Shown here: positions 9,516 through 21,400 of the stretch, one piece after another | Position numbering within the stretch: the stretch's first letter is position 1 | How the letters are laid out: each line of letters begins with the position of its first letter | Origin: Lolium rigidum | Taxonomy: Eukaryota; Streptophyta; Magnoliopsida; Poales; Poaceae | Length of the DNA: 64,000 bases | Direction: 5' to 3' | Assembly: GCF_022539505.1 (NCBI RefSeq) | Contig: NC_061510.1 | Location: 222,416,043-222,480,042 of the forward strand | Program-made: the position numbers and the translations under genes | Notes under the pieces: generated by a model | Databases searched by the model: none | The model's input: only the letters and a program-made list of their open reading frames with translations | Told to the model about the DNA's origin: nothing

Positions 9516-12500
9516 ATGGTGAGCTCGTAGTTTCGGCATTATTCACACATTAGTACTGTAGGTGATTGGTGTCTCTAATTCCAATCCATTAAACAGGGTG
9601 AAGAGGCACCAGAGTTTGTTAATGGGGAAATTAACTTGGAAGGCGAGGATTTCAGGACAGCCACAACTGTTGGTCATAAGACTGTAAGTTGGCTGTGAAT
9701 TAGTAGTATTAATTTCTGAACTGTCCTATATAGGCCAATCCCGTACTTTTTCCTGCTTACCTACAATTATTGTGTGTGTTAAATATCGTAGGTTGCATCT
9801 GAAAGAACAACTTTAGCTTCCATACAGTTTATCCGTAGTGATATCTGCTGCTGTCACTTACTTTTCTGTAAAACTACATATTAGCTCTAGCTGTCTTATG
9901 GATATATTCTCTTAGTAGTTAAAAATAGCATGACCAGGCTAATATAATGGCATGGCTGATGTTGGTTACTGTGACCATTGCTTGCATATTCCATGGGATA
10001 TTGTAAATCTATCCTTTGCAATGTTATCAGCGTAAATCTATTTCCTTGTAATATACTCTTGCTTGTGCAGTATCTGATCAGCAAATCGGATGATGAGTCC
10101 AAGTCAACGGTTAGCATTAGAATTTTGGATACATCAAATAAAACCTGGTATATACCCTATCATCTCGGCTTTTACTCTCTTCTTTTACTTTTTTGTTGAT
10201 AAGCCAGCCCCTTATTTTCTTGGTTTTGTGGCAGGATTGTGCCCACAGTACTCGGCACCCAACCAATTCATTTTGAGGCACACACTGCTATTCTGGTTAA
10301 TGAAAATATGATACTAGTAATTGTCAGCAAAGGTGCCCCGTTAGTTGACTCAATCTGGTTTCTTGAGGTGAGCAGAAGCAAATTCTCAAATTCTCTGGTT
10401 ATTTTACCATTTGGGTCAGTTGAGCTGCTAAGTAAAACATTAAAACTTTATGACACATTGATCTGGTGGGATAACAATCCTTTTTTCTTATTTTCTTGCA
10501 TCCTTCCAAATAGTTGGTCTATAAACGAGAAGGTAATGCCCTGGTGTTATGTGGCTGCTAGGGTTTGGGAGGGAGAGAGAGAGCTGCGAGGGCGCGAGAA
10601 GGCCGGCCGGGGGCCTTTTGCCCACGGCCGGGCAAGAGGAAAGGGATGTCCTTCTTAATTCTTGCTTGATTAGATTGATACATCTCCTCTCCATATATAG
10701 AGAGGTTTACTTGACTCCCAAGCAAGGCTTACTTGACCCCCAAGCAAACCATAAGACTAACGGGCCCAGGCCCATGACGTACTCTAACACTACACCCCAC
10801 CTGGACATGCAGCTCGTCCTCGAGCTGCAACCTAAACAAACCATGACTCGACGCAACACAACCCTAACACCTAAAAACGAGCCTTTTACATCTCGGCTTG
10901 TTTTATTACTCTCAACCTGAAATAGACTGGGACGCATTACACCCCTGAAAATAAAGTGGACAGCATCCGCCCGTCGGACGTGCACCTGTATACCCACCTG
11001 GATCCCATGAAAACCAGCGGGACAAAAGGAGCTCGCGCGGCGGCCGGCGGCGGAATGCAGTGGTGCTACGCGGTGCGCTCCTGTCGGTGACACCATGCCT
11101 TCTCCCCGCCGGATGACTGTCGATGGCGCAGACTTTGAGGTCGCTGCCCGCGGGAGAAACAGCATGTCCGCCGCCCGTGGGGGAAACCGCACGCCCAAGA
11201 TCCCCGACGCAGCGGACGAGATCGAGGTCCGTTGCGCAACGAAGCGCAACTTGGAGGAGCTGCAGCTGCAGATCACGCATCTCCCGCACACGCCGACGCA
11301 CTAGGAGGCCGCGCGCAGCAGCCTGCAGCCTCACCGCCGCCGACACGTGGCGGATAGCGATCCAAGCCGGAAGCGGTGACGGTGACGGAGGGAAACGGAC
11401 CTGGTGGAAGGGCATCCCGGGCGGTGTCAATGTAGAGCCCGGGGCCAAGGTCGCTCCCACACCGCCGAAAGGCAGGGACAGCGTCGGTGGCGGCAGCAGC
11501 CGCTGCTGCGGTGTTGGTGGCGACGGCAGCAGCTGCTGCTGTTGCAGCTGCCCACCGAACGGCAGGGACAGCGTCGGTGAGGACAGCAGCTGCAGCGGCG
11601 GCGTTGGTGGCGGCGGCAGCTGCTGCTGCTGTAGCGTCCCGGTGGGGAAGAAGGCGGCCGGCTGCTGGAGAAGAGGGACCCCGGGCGCCGAGGTATGGCC
11701 CGGCCCGGAGATGGAGGACAGCGGCAGCGGGGACAGCAGCAGCCCGGCGTCGGGTGGCGGCGACGACAGCAGCAGCGTCGGCTGCCACGGCCCCGTAGGG
11801 ACCGGCCAGGAAGAGGCGGATCTCGTGGACAGCAGTGGTGAGATCGCGGAGGGCTGCGGTGATCTCCGCCGGGGAGAGAATGGCGGGGATGTCGGAGTGC
11901 GGCGGCGGCGGGTGGGAAGAACTCGGTGGAGGGCTGGACATGATCGAACCCGGGAAGGCTGATACCAAATGTTATGTGGCTGCTAGGGTTTGGGAGGGAG
12001 AGAGAGGGCTGCGAGGGCGCGAGAAGGTCGGCCGGGGGCCTTTTGCCCACGACCGGGCAAGAGGGAAGGTATTTCCTTCTTAATTCTTGCTTGATTAGAT
12101 TGATACATCTCCTCTCCATATATAGAGAGGTTTACTTGACTCCCAAGCAAGGCTTACTTGACCCCCAAGCAAACCATAAGACTAACGGGCCCAGGCCCAT
12201 GACGTACTCTAACACCTGGCCATTCTGTTAAAACCGCACTGATGATTTAATTTGTTCAAGTTCATATTTAGATTGTTAAACTTCCTACCCCTTTAGGTTG
12301 CAAGTCTATCTCATGTCTTAGAAGCTTAGCATATTTTTATTTGATTATAATAGATTGGGTGCAGTGCACCATCTTTGCTAGGCATAAATATTACGGAAAA
12401 TCCAAATAGAGGCTGAGCTCCAAGTAGCCCTTTATTTTAAAAAATTCAAAAATCATATTACAAAGTTTCGAGAAAATCTGAAAAAATCTGGATGTAGTCA

Positions 12501-14232
12501 ATGATTTATACTAAAAGTGGGTAAAATCTCAATGTGAAATACTTTGTATTCTAGGCTACACAAAAATGAAAAAAGTGGGGATCTTAGTATATTGAATAGT
12601 ATACATTTCAGAACTGCAATTTTTTCAATTTTTCCATTTTTGTGTAGCCCAGATTACAAAGAAGTCAGCATTGAGATTTTTGGATTTTTCAATGCATTCT
12701 TGTAGGATATTTCAATCGTTTTGAGATTTTTTTCAAATTTATAAATATGATTTCGATTTAAAAAAAATAAAGGGCTCCCTGGAGCTCCGCCTCCATTTGT
12801 CCGCTCTCTAAATTTTAGCTCCTTTTCATGATCCCAGCTGATTAATCTGATAGCATGCCTTTTCCACCATCTTAGGTCAACACCTCCTTTGTTAAGCAGC
12901 AAAGCAAGATAACAGGTACAGAAGTTGTTGCCTGGAGCAAGGGAGTGCTAGGCAAGGGTCAAAAGCCAGTCGTGATTAGCGGGCCTTCTGGTGTTGGTAA
13001 AGGTACATTAATCGCTAAACTAATGAAAGATTCCCCATCAAGATTTGGATTTTCTGTTAGCCACACCACAAGGGCCCCAAGAGAAAAGGAAATAGATGGA
13101 ACCCACTACCACTTTGCGGAGCGAAGCAAGATGGAAAAAGAGATAAGCCAGGGAAAATTTCTTGAGTTTGCTCATGTTCATGGAAATCTATATGGGACCA
13201 GTATTGAAGCAGTTGAAGCTGTTACAGATGAGGGGAAGGTAAAATAACTACATTCTTTGTATATATGTTTCTGAAAGGTGACTTTTTTTCATCCTTTTGT
13301 TGCTTTTGCACTCAAGAGGTGTATTCTTGACATTGACGTCCAAGGGGCTCATTCTGTGAGGGCTTCTTCTCTTGAAGCACTATTCATCTTTGTATGCCCT
13401 CCGTCATTTGAGGAACTAGAGAAGCGCCTTCGGGCACGGTATAATTGTAGTTTCTAAGACGCTGTGACAGTATGCTCATGCAGCCTGTTGGCTACAAGAC
13501 CTTACGGTTATAGCACGATGCTATGTTTGATTCATACTCTGGTCATACAGGGGAACAGAAACTGAAGAACAAATCCAGAAACGACTGAGAAATGCCAGGG
13601 AAGAGCTTGATCAGTCCAACACACCTGGTCTTTTTGATCATTTTTTGGTGAATGGTGACCTTGAAACGTGCTATGAGAACTTGAAGGTAATTAATCAACT
13701 ACATGAGCATTTTCACTCATTGTTTATTCTGATATGAATCACCATCGCAAATCATCTGTTGTTCTTAATGAATTGTCGCAACCTGCAGAGGTTAGTTCCT
13801 TTGGATGATGGAAGTTCTGTTTCAGACGATTCCTACTGTGAGTTGTCAACTCGTCATATAAACTTTTCATGAATCCCTACTTCTCCACCAGTTTGGCGAT
13901 CTCTAAGGATTGTTTTTGTGTTACACGAAACAGCAACCATGGATAGCAAAGCCACGCCATCTTATACAATTCTATCCAAACAAGATTCAGAAGTTTTGTT
14001 GCAACCTAAGATTCGTGAAGTAGAAAAAGGAATTGCAAGCATGTAAGCCATCTTGCCTGTGCTTTTATAGAATATGATGCAACAATTTCACCATTTGATG
14101 AATTTCAAGCTTACATTTTGGAGTATATGGATCGTTTCCTTTCTCAGGCTTGCACTTGACCTGTCTTCTGTTTCGGGCGGTGCTCCTGGACGTACACGGG
14201 GCCTCAAGGTAAAGTCTGTCAACAAACACTGA
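9516..14232 (+). CDS. GK1: Guanylate kinase, plant cytosolic type
   Basis: It phosphorylates GMP (and dGMP) to the diphosphate with ATP in purine nucleotide metabolism. Ten coding exons keep frame with GT-AG borders: 9516-9518, 9597-9683, 10071-10147, 10235-10367, 12876-13238, 13317-13438, 13551-13686, 13789-13837, 13934-14042 and 14148-14232. The product is 387 residues, to my recollection the length of the Arabidopsis cytosolic enzyme. Residues 1-100 form the plant-specific N-terminal extension. The kinase domain runs from about 130 to 310, with the P-loop GPSGVGKGT at 136-144 and the GMP-binding signature SHTTRAPR from 162. There is no obvious transit peptide, so a cytosolic or nuclear site is likely. 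Exon 1 encodes only the start Met. Intron 4 is 2.5 kb because it holds a retroelement and a MITE. The same-strand ARMC8-like gene follows. The exons look intact. Confidence 0.93.
10545..10789 (-). repeat. Left LTR (3' LTR) of the small gypsy-like element
   Basis: It begins TGTTATGTGG and ends CTCTAACA on the plus strand. A TATA-like string (CCATATATAGAG) lies near 10691. The copy matches the right LTR in length, 245 bases. Confidence 0.9.
10912..11941 (-). pseudogene. Alanine/proline-rich element protein fragment with an IQ-like motif
   Basis: Two overlapping minus-strand frames cover the interior. The first, probably starting at the Met at 11941, is Pro-, Ser- and Ala-rich and includes [20 protein letters not shown]. 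The second (11460-10912) contains [14 protein letters not shown], close to the calmodulin-binding IQ consensus. A single frame change near 11300-11450 would join them. Reverse transcriptase, protease and integrase motifs are absent. From memory, similar N-terminal regions precede gag in some Triticeae gypsy elements; that is an inference I could not check. Much of the coding sequence is CAG/GCC triplet repeat, which also makes long false frames on the other strand. Confidence 0.5.
11970..12214 (-). repeat. Right LTR (5' LTR) of the small gypsy-like element
   Basis: It is the second direct repeat, again TGTTATGTGG to CTCTAACA, followed by the CCTGG duplication. Low divergence from the left copy implies a fairly recent insertion. 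Confidence 0.9.
12395..12808. mobile_element. MITE with about 60-base terminal inverted repeats
   Basis: The left end (CAAATAGAGGCTGAGCTCC, then AGCCCTTTATTTT and ATCATATT) is matched in inverted order at the right end (AAATATGAT, AATAAAGGGCT, GGAGCTCCGCCTCCATTTG). Flanks TAAATATTA on the left and TAAATTTTA on the right could be a 9-bp duplication with one mismatch, which would suggest a Mutator-type MITE. It lies in guanylate kinase intron 4, about 70 bases before the exon 5 acceptor. No coding capacity is visible. Confidence 0.7.
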
Positions 14233-15390
14233 CTCGGTCAATTCCCCGAGAGGTGCTATGAAGGATACTCCAGCTGTCCAGCAGACCCACGGCTAAATTG
14301 TCGGCTCGATTTGCGCGAGGTGACGGTTTCGATCATAGTTAGACAAAAACATGGAAATATAATTTCATTTGTTCGTGCCAAGAATTCACATAGTTCCATT
14401 TGTTGTTTGCTCACCGGAGCTTGCAGTTCCTTTGTTCTTTGTACCATAATCAGTCGGATCGAGACAGGTGCTCGTCGTTAAGAAACTTATGTGGAGAAAA
14501 TAATGTGAATTTGCGGGTGTATTTGTTCCTAGCTAATAACCTTGTTTGCCCCATGGGTAAGTCATTCAGTCTGATTTTTTGGTAGTTTGCTACTGGGAAA
14601 TATGGATGCTACACATGTGATGTTGAGCACTGTCAGAAACAAATCCTACCCATGCCATGAGTCATGCTTGCTACACATGGGGTATTGATTCCCTTGGATG
14701 TGTTCCCTAAACAAATCAATAGTACTTCTCCTGGAGAAGATGCTTCATCATGGGAAGATGCTAAAATGAATAATGGAACTGCAACCTTGGTAGATCAGTG
14801 AACACATTCAATGTTTTGTATCTGAATATTTATTTGAAGTACAGTATCCTCTATAATCTCACAAATTGTTGCCCTCTTCATGATGTAGGATCACATCACC
14901 TAGAAATAGAATTCCCTGGGTACTCTATGGTTGATTCAGGGTTGCAATGATTGGGGATACCAGCAAGTGGGGAGCTTGATAATTCAGCGCTGAAAGCCAC
15001 ACCTAAAATACACTTGTCTTCCTGTCAGGATAATTGGATCGCTAGAGGTTTCTGCGACAACCATACACCAACAAAAATGAAATATTACGATAGAGTAGAA
15101 TAAATCACACACGTCAACACGTCTTATCAAACAAGGCCCAAATCCAGCCGCCTCCAAGGAAAAAAGATCTTCTAAAAATTAGATATACAAATGTTTTTCT
15201 GCAAAATAGAAAAATGTTCCCTAATCATTTCACCACCTGTCGCACGTCACATACACTGACACGGTCTCTGAATGAGTAGTTATTACCAGCTAAATGAATA
15301 AACACTTGATGAAAGTACTAATTTCCACGTGGCGCGAGCCCATTGGCTTGGGGGTCCCGACCCACCCATTATTCTCTCGCCGTCACTCTC
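14233..15390 (+). other. Guanylate kinase 3' UTR and intergenic spacer
   Basis: No gene is seen here. The kinase 3' UTR probably takes up the first several hundred bases, but I cannot fix the polyadenylation site. The remainder before 15391 should contain the promoter region of the armadillo gene. Confidence 0.5.
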
Positions 15391-15398
15391 TATAAAAC
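15391..15398 (+). promoter_or_regulatory. Candidate TATA box of the ARMC8-like gene
   Basis: TATAAAAC lies 109 bases before the chosen start codon, preceded by a pyrimidine-rich stretch. Initiation would fall near 15420, giving a short 5' UTR. Confidence 0.5.
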
Positions 15399-15499
15399 AC
15401 CAACCAAACAAAAAAATAAACTGGAAAAAAATAAATAAAAAAGGGTGGCAATAAGCCAATAACGCAAGCACCTCTCGCCGACCTCCCTCCCACCCCCAG

Positions 15500-18400
15500 A
15501 TGCCGGCCACGGCGACCGGCGGCGCGCGGGCGGAGGAGGCAGCAGCAGCAGCAGCCGCGCCCTCGGGGTCCTCCTCCGCGCCCTCCTCCTGCATGGGGAC
15601 CAGGCCGGAGGAGCTCGCCGCGAGGCTGGCGGCCGGGGGCCCCGGCGTCGTCGCAGCCGGAGAGGGATTGGAGGGGGAGCAGGAGCGGGTGCTCGCGCTG
15701 CGCGAGATCAAGAACCAGATCATCGGGAACCGGACCAAGAAGCTCCTCTACCTCCGCCTCGGCGCCGTGCCAGCGGTCGTCGCCGCGCTCGCCGAGCCCG
15801 CCGCGTCGCCGGCCGCGCTCGTGCAGGCGGCGGCCGCTGCAGGGAGCTTCGCGTGCGGCGTGGATGATGGCGCGCGGGCCGTGCTTGCTGCTGGCGCAGT
15901 GGGGCACCTCACGCGGCTCCTCGCCCACCCCGACGACAAGGTAGCCTCTTTGCTGCTCCCTTCACTAGTTTGTTGCTTGTTTCCGTCATCCCTTCATGCC
16001 TGCCTGCTCGGTTTCGGGGCGCACAAACTGTTTCGGGTAGAGAATTTTATTCTTGTCCTGGATTTGCGGCTCAATTGGGAAAATATCTGCTGTGCTGCTG
16101 GAATGAAACTAGAAGCCAACAACTGCTTGCTCCTTGTTATCCTCGCGTAAATTTGGGACCAATTGTGCTTGTCCCGGAGCTGGAGATGGAAAGAGCCAGT
16201 GCTAGCTTAATTGTTTCTGTGAGAATTACTACACACATTCGATACAATTTGTGGCTCGTGGTGAACCCTGAGCGGCGACTACTGCTTATGCGTGCCCAGA
16301 AGAGTGCTGGGCAAGTACTAGTTATTCCATTTGGCATGAAGTATTTGCAGCTAATGTTTCGAGCTGAGTAAGAAAACCATGCTAAAATGATGGTTACTTT
16401 GTAGCAGGGGATAAGTATTGAAGGTTTATGCTTGGAATTAGGAGAATTATCATCTGACCCTATTTGTTTTGCAGAATATGTCAGTTCAGTTAGGGCGAGA
16501 GGTACTGGTGGTAGTTGTTATTTCTTTTTCTTTCCAAATGTCCTTTTCATTTTTCGTCTTTCGGTTGAAATAGTTAAGATATTGTTCATTTGTGCTTCAT
16601 ATGTGCAGAGTTTGGTACTGGGTCAATGGTTTGGTGCGGTGGTGGGAATAAATGTGCTGGAAAGTTGTCTTTGGTGTTGGGTTCATGATGAATTTTTCTG
16701 AGTTATTAGTACTAATCAGGATTGGCTTTCCTGGTGATTTCCTAGTAGCTCATTTATATGATTGAGCTAAGAATTTGGTAGCAGCATCATGATTTCCTAC
16801 TGCTTTATCGGTGCAAAGATTTGTGTTGGAGACCCCATTGTTTTGTTACGAAGCCAGAATTTCTTGTTTTACAGAGTAGGATTTGGATGCCCTTTGTTGA
16901 AATTTAAACTTAACATTTGGAGGCACCTTTAGGGAAGAAAGCCTGAGAATATACAAAACTATGAGTGCATTTAAACTTCCTACCTCTCTGTAATACTGAA
17001 TGGTCCTAATAACGTGAGCCTCGTTTGAATGCGTCAGACTATAGTTCTTCCACATGGAATGGGTCGAAATCCAAGCCTAAATTGATCGCCTAATCCATGA
17101 ACATCCAGAGGGTAAATGATTTTGGAGGTGTTACTGTACGTGCAACTATTTTAATATATGGCTTGCCTAACTTAGGTTTTGTGCCTCGTACTACATGACT
17201 ATTAAAGTGGGACCACACCATGCTAATTGAGGTTACAAAAGAAAAGCAAAACAGATGACTACTTTGCGGAAATACTTTTGTACACCCACGCATGGGTGTG
17301 GGTGATTCCGTCACCGTTCATTTATCCCTCGAGATTCGTCCCCACCATGGTAGATGGAAAGATTCCTTTCTCGCTCCTCTTTTTATCCGAATCTCAAAGC
17401 ACAATGGATGGTGACGGAAACATCCACACCCATACGTGGGTGTACAAAATCCACTCTCGACTGCCTTGGTAACTCTTTATTGTCACATCTCAACTTCTCT
17501 AAGCACTCGGTCAGTGCATTAATCATTTCAGGACTTATTATGGCATGCAAAATTATGTAACTTCTTTTTCTAAGAAACCTAGAAAGAATTACACATCTTT
17601 TACTCACATAAAAAAATATTTAATGAAATTGGAATTGAATAGAACGTAAGATATTTGAAATGGCTCCGGAGGATAGTGAGAATATAAATATTGTGTTAGG
17701 CCACAATATCCAATTCAGCTAATAATGGTATAGTGCTACTTCCGAGTATTGACCAACTAGCTTGCATCTGAGTTTTTCACTTCAACGTTCTCTTGATATG
17801 CCACTTGAATCTGAGTTTTCACTTTAACATTCTCTTGATATGTGGTCGCTAAACGTCTAACAATCTTGTATTTCACCCGGAAAAAAATATTGTATTTTAG
17901 CATTTGCTTTGTTGCTCCTTTTCTAGTCCAGTCTATAGGAAACTTATTTTATTCTGAAATTTATAATTTAAAATAGCTCCAGACCGTAGTGTTGATATAA
18001 ATATTTTGTTAGGCAACAATATCCAATTCAGCGAATAATGGTATAGTTGCTACTTTTTGGTATTGACCGACTAGCTTGCATCTGAGTTTTTCACTTCAAC
18101 GTTCTCTTGATATGCCACTTGAATTTGAGTTTTCATGTTAACATTCTCTTGATATGTGCTCGCTAAACGTCACCGTAACAATCTTGTATTTCACCCGCAA
18201 AAAAAAAACCTTGTATTTGTATTCTTGCACTTTACTAGAGACCTACACTTCACCAATACATGGGTGCATAAGGGTTCAGTTCAAGCTCCCTGTTTCTTGA
18301 ATGCAGGTTAAGCATATAGTGGTTAGGTGCTGCATCTGATTGTTTCATGCTACTCCCTCCGATCCATTATGGATCTGGATCGGAGGGAGTATATTGAATA

Positions 18401-21400
18401 GTTTGTAGCAACTGATGCGTGGTGGTTAATAATTTGGTTTGTTCTGAAGTTTCCATCCTGATTGCAGGTTGTCGATGCATGCGCCCGTGCTCTCAGAATG
18501 ATATATCAATCAAAACAAGCTCCGAATTTTGATGTCAATAATGAGAAAAATATGGACTTCCTTCTTTCCCTTCTGGACAGCAACAACGAAAATGTCACTG
18601 AGCTGGCTGCTAATATTATATCACACTCTTGCGATAGCAATACAGAACAATTAGCACTATGTGGTGCTGGAGTTCCGCAGAAACTTGTTAGTCTTTTTGG
18701 AGGTTCTGTGAATCTGCGGGATGCTTGTTTAGATTCTATGACTGCAATCGTAAGAAATAATTGGGAAGTTGCTTCAAGATTTGCATCAATGGACCACGGA
18801 AAAGCTTTCCGTTCAATAGTTGGGTTAATACATGACCGAACCCCGCGCACAAGACTACTTGCTTGTCTGTGCTTAATTGCAATTGGGCATGCTTCTCCTT
18901 GTCATTTTCCAGACAGGCAAATTAAAACAAAGTTGATTCTGGTCTTACTAGAGCTCATCGAAGAACCTGGTCATGTAGGAGATGAGGCTCCCTTGGCGTT
19001 AACCACCCTTATAAAGGATAGTGTGGAACTGCAAAAACAAGCTTTTTCAACAAATGCAGTTGCAAAGCTTAGCAACCATCTGGTAGCAAATTCATTGGAG
19101 ACAAGGCGGGCAGTGACCATATTGCTTGCTTTAGCTGAACTTTGCTCAAAAGAGGAAGAGTCAAGATCTCAACTTATGTCAGGCCAGGTATGAGAAGTTT
19201 CTATAGGATAGTACTTTTGATGATTGTTGTGGTTACCTTTTGAGTCGTTTGTTGAGGTTCTGCAGAGACTTTCTGTTGTTAGTGGTTAACTCCTGATGAG
19301 GCAGTACTCTGATTCTTCACATTTGACATGACAACATGGATGAATATGATTAACCACAGAACCAATATTTGTGACTAATAACAGAATTTGCTTAACAGGT
19401 GTCAACCTTGATACTTGATGCGTTGAAGCATGATTGTGCTGATATCCGTATTGCAGCATGTTCATGTCTGAAGAACATCTCTAGGTCATCGAAGGTAAGG
19501 TGCATGCTTCTTCTATATATATCTCAACCTTTTGTGTTCACCCAAATGATTCAGTTGATGTGGTTAATTTGCAGGTACTTAGTGCGGGTCGCTTATCCTG
19601 CGATACAATTGTCGCTCCCTTAGTCCAGCTTTTGTGTGACTCGTCTACTTCAGTTCAGGTAAACTGAATCGGGCAATCTTCAATGTCATTTTATGAAATG
19701 GAATTTAACATGACTGCACGCAAATATGAATCGGGCAGTCTTCCTTGTTTCTTCCAGAGGGACTTTGGAGTGTGTGAGTTTTCTAAAAGAAATATGATAT
19801 TTGATGAATGGGGTGTTGACTTATCTATTTGCACACAAATTTTGCCCCCTTTGATGTTGTTGCTGCACAACTGTATTTGCACCCATTAAATAAAGAAGTT
19901 ATACTAGTAATCATTATGTTGTAAAACGAAACAACAATATAACTAGTCAATTCTGTAAGAACGACTTTTAAGGCCAGCAGGGTAAATTTGCTAATTTGTA
20001 CTGCCCTACCACTTCCTGGCTTCACTGATGGAGCATTGCTTTGGTCACTGGAGCCACACTAAATTTTGTATCAACTAGCCATGTGGTAACCGTGAAAAGG
20101 TTCTCAAGACATCAGGAGTTGATGGTGTCTACTTTCTCACCTACTCTCTCCGTTCTGATTTAGTCTACATGCTAGAAAAAATCAGACAAATTAGTACTGC
20201 ATTCATTAGTACTACTTCAACCAATCCAAGTTACATTGAAAGTAGTGACATCCAATAGCGAGAGCAAGATCGCTTCGTTTTCTGTGATTTGTTGACTAAA
20301 ACCTAGAAGGTAGATTAATATAGAACAAAAATTTAGTCTATAATGTAGAATAAATCAGAACGGAGGGAATACTCACTATCTTTGTCACAGGTTGCTGCCC
20401 TGGGTGCTATTTGCAATATTGCAGTGAACTTAACACCAAGGAAATCTGTTCTTCTTCATTCCGGGGTCGTCTCCCAGCTGGTTAATTTATCCAAGTCGAT
20501 GGATCCAACATTGAGGCTAAAATCCGTATTGGCTCTTAGGAATAGTATGTTCCTTCTGAATCCAAAGGACAAAGACTTCATTATGAAGGAGCTAACCATA
20601 TCTACTCTCTCAAGCCTCATATGTGGTATGTATAAATGCTCAGATATGACATCAGGCAACTGCTGAATTAGTTTCACTGCTAATTGCAAAATGTTCTGCA
20701 GATTCTGAGCATTTTGTTCAGGAACAGACATTGGCACTGGTACACAATCTTCTTGATGGATATGTAGATGCTGTTAATTACGTCATTGGTGAAGATGGCA
20801 TGGTTATAAATGCTTTATCAAGACAGCTGAACAATGCATCTACCCCAGGAGTTTGCATCCAGGTCAGTTTTCCTTAAACTGCCGAATAGTTAGTTACTTT
20901 ATTTGGATTTGCTATATGTATTTGTTAGTTACTTTATCTGGATTTGCTATATGTATTTTTCCACGTGCATGCGTGGAACTTTTGAGGGAAAAAATAGCAT
21001 CTTATCTGACAGGACTGTATAATATTTAACACATTTTCTTTTTGAAATATTTACACAAATATCATTATACGATAAGTTATTGATCCGAGTCAATTTTCTT
21101 CTCTTCAGGGCATGTTGGTGCTTACAAATATGGCAGCTGGGGACGAATTAAGCAAGGAAGCTGTAATGGATGTTATTGTTCCTCACAGATCAGATCGCAT
21201 CAAGCCATCTTTTGTGGTCAACTTTCTGCAGAGCAAGGACAAACAATTGAGAGTTGCATCTTTGTGGTGTATTCTGAACTTAGCTTACCCAAAAAGTGAT
21301 GCTTCATCTACTCGAGTAGCCAGACTGCAAAATGCTGGGGTAATCTCACAAGTAAAAAGCATGAGAAATGACCCCTGCTTGGATTGCAAGGTACTACTGC

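Larger units (their letters stand above)
10545..12214 (-). mobile_element. Small non-autonomous gypsy-like LTR element in a kinase intron
   Basis: Two direct repeats of 245 bases (10545-10789 and 11970-12214) have TG...CA ends and differ at about six positions by eye. They are flanked by an exact 5-bp duplication, CCTGG (10540-10544 and 12215-12219). On the minus strand TGGTATCAG, the start of an initiator-Met primer site, lies two bases inside the right LTR, and a G-rich tract (CAGGTGGGGTG) lies next to the left one. So the element is transcribed on the minus strand, against the host gene. At 1670 bases it is too small for pol. The sequence near its 3' end contains CTCGAGGACGAGC, which resembles the 3' region of grass gypsy elements. 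It sits wholly within intron 4. Confidence 0.9.
15941..18467 (+). other. ARMC8-like intron 1, 2.5 kb, repeat-bearing
   Basis: It contains a small MITE (17276-17450), a tandem duplication of about 313 bases (about 17650-18230) and a 37-base Stowaway remnant (18353-18389). I see no coding sequence in it. Confidence 0.7.

Noticed and set aside
11123..11962. Plus-strand 279-codon frame in the small gypsy-like element
   Set aside because: It is antisense to the element's own coding strand and made of CAG/GGC repeats; element orientation from primer site and G-rich tract is minus.
14400..14585. Short plus-strand frame after the guanylate kinase stop
   Set aside because: It lies in the probable 3' UTR, has no motif, and the kinase protein is already complete at the expected length.
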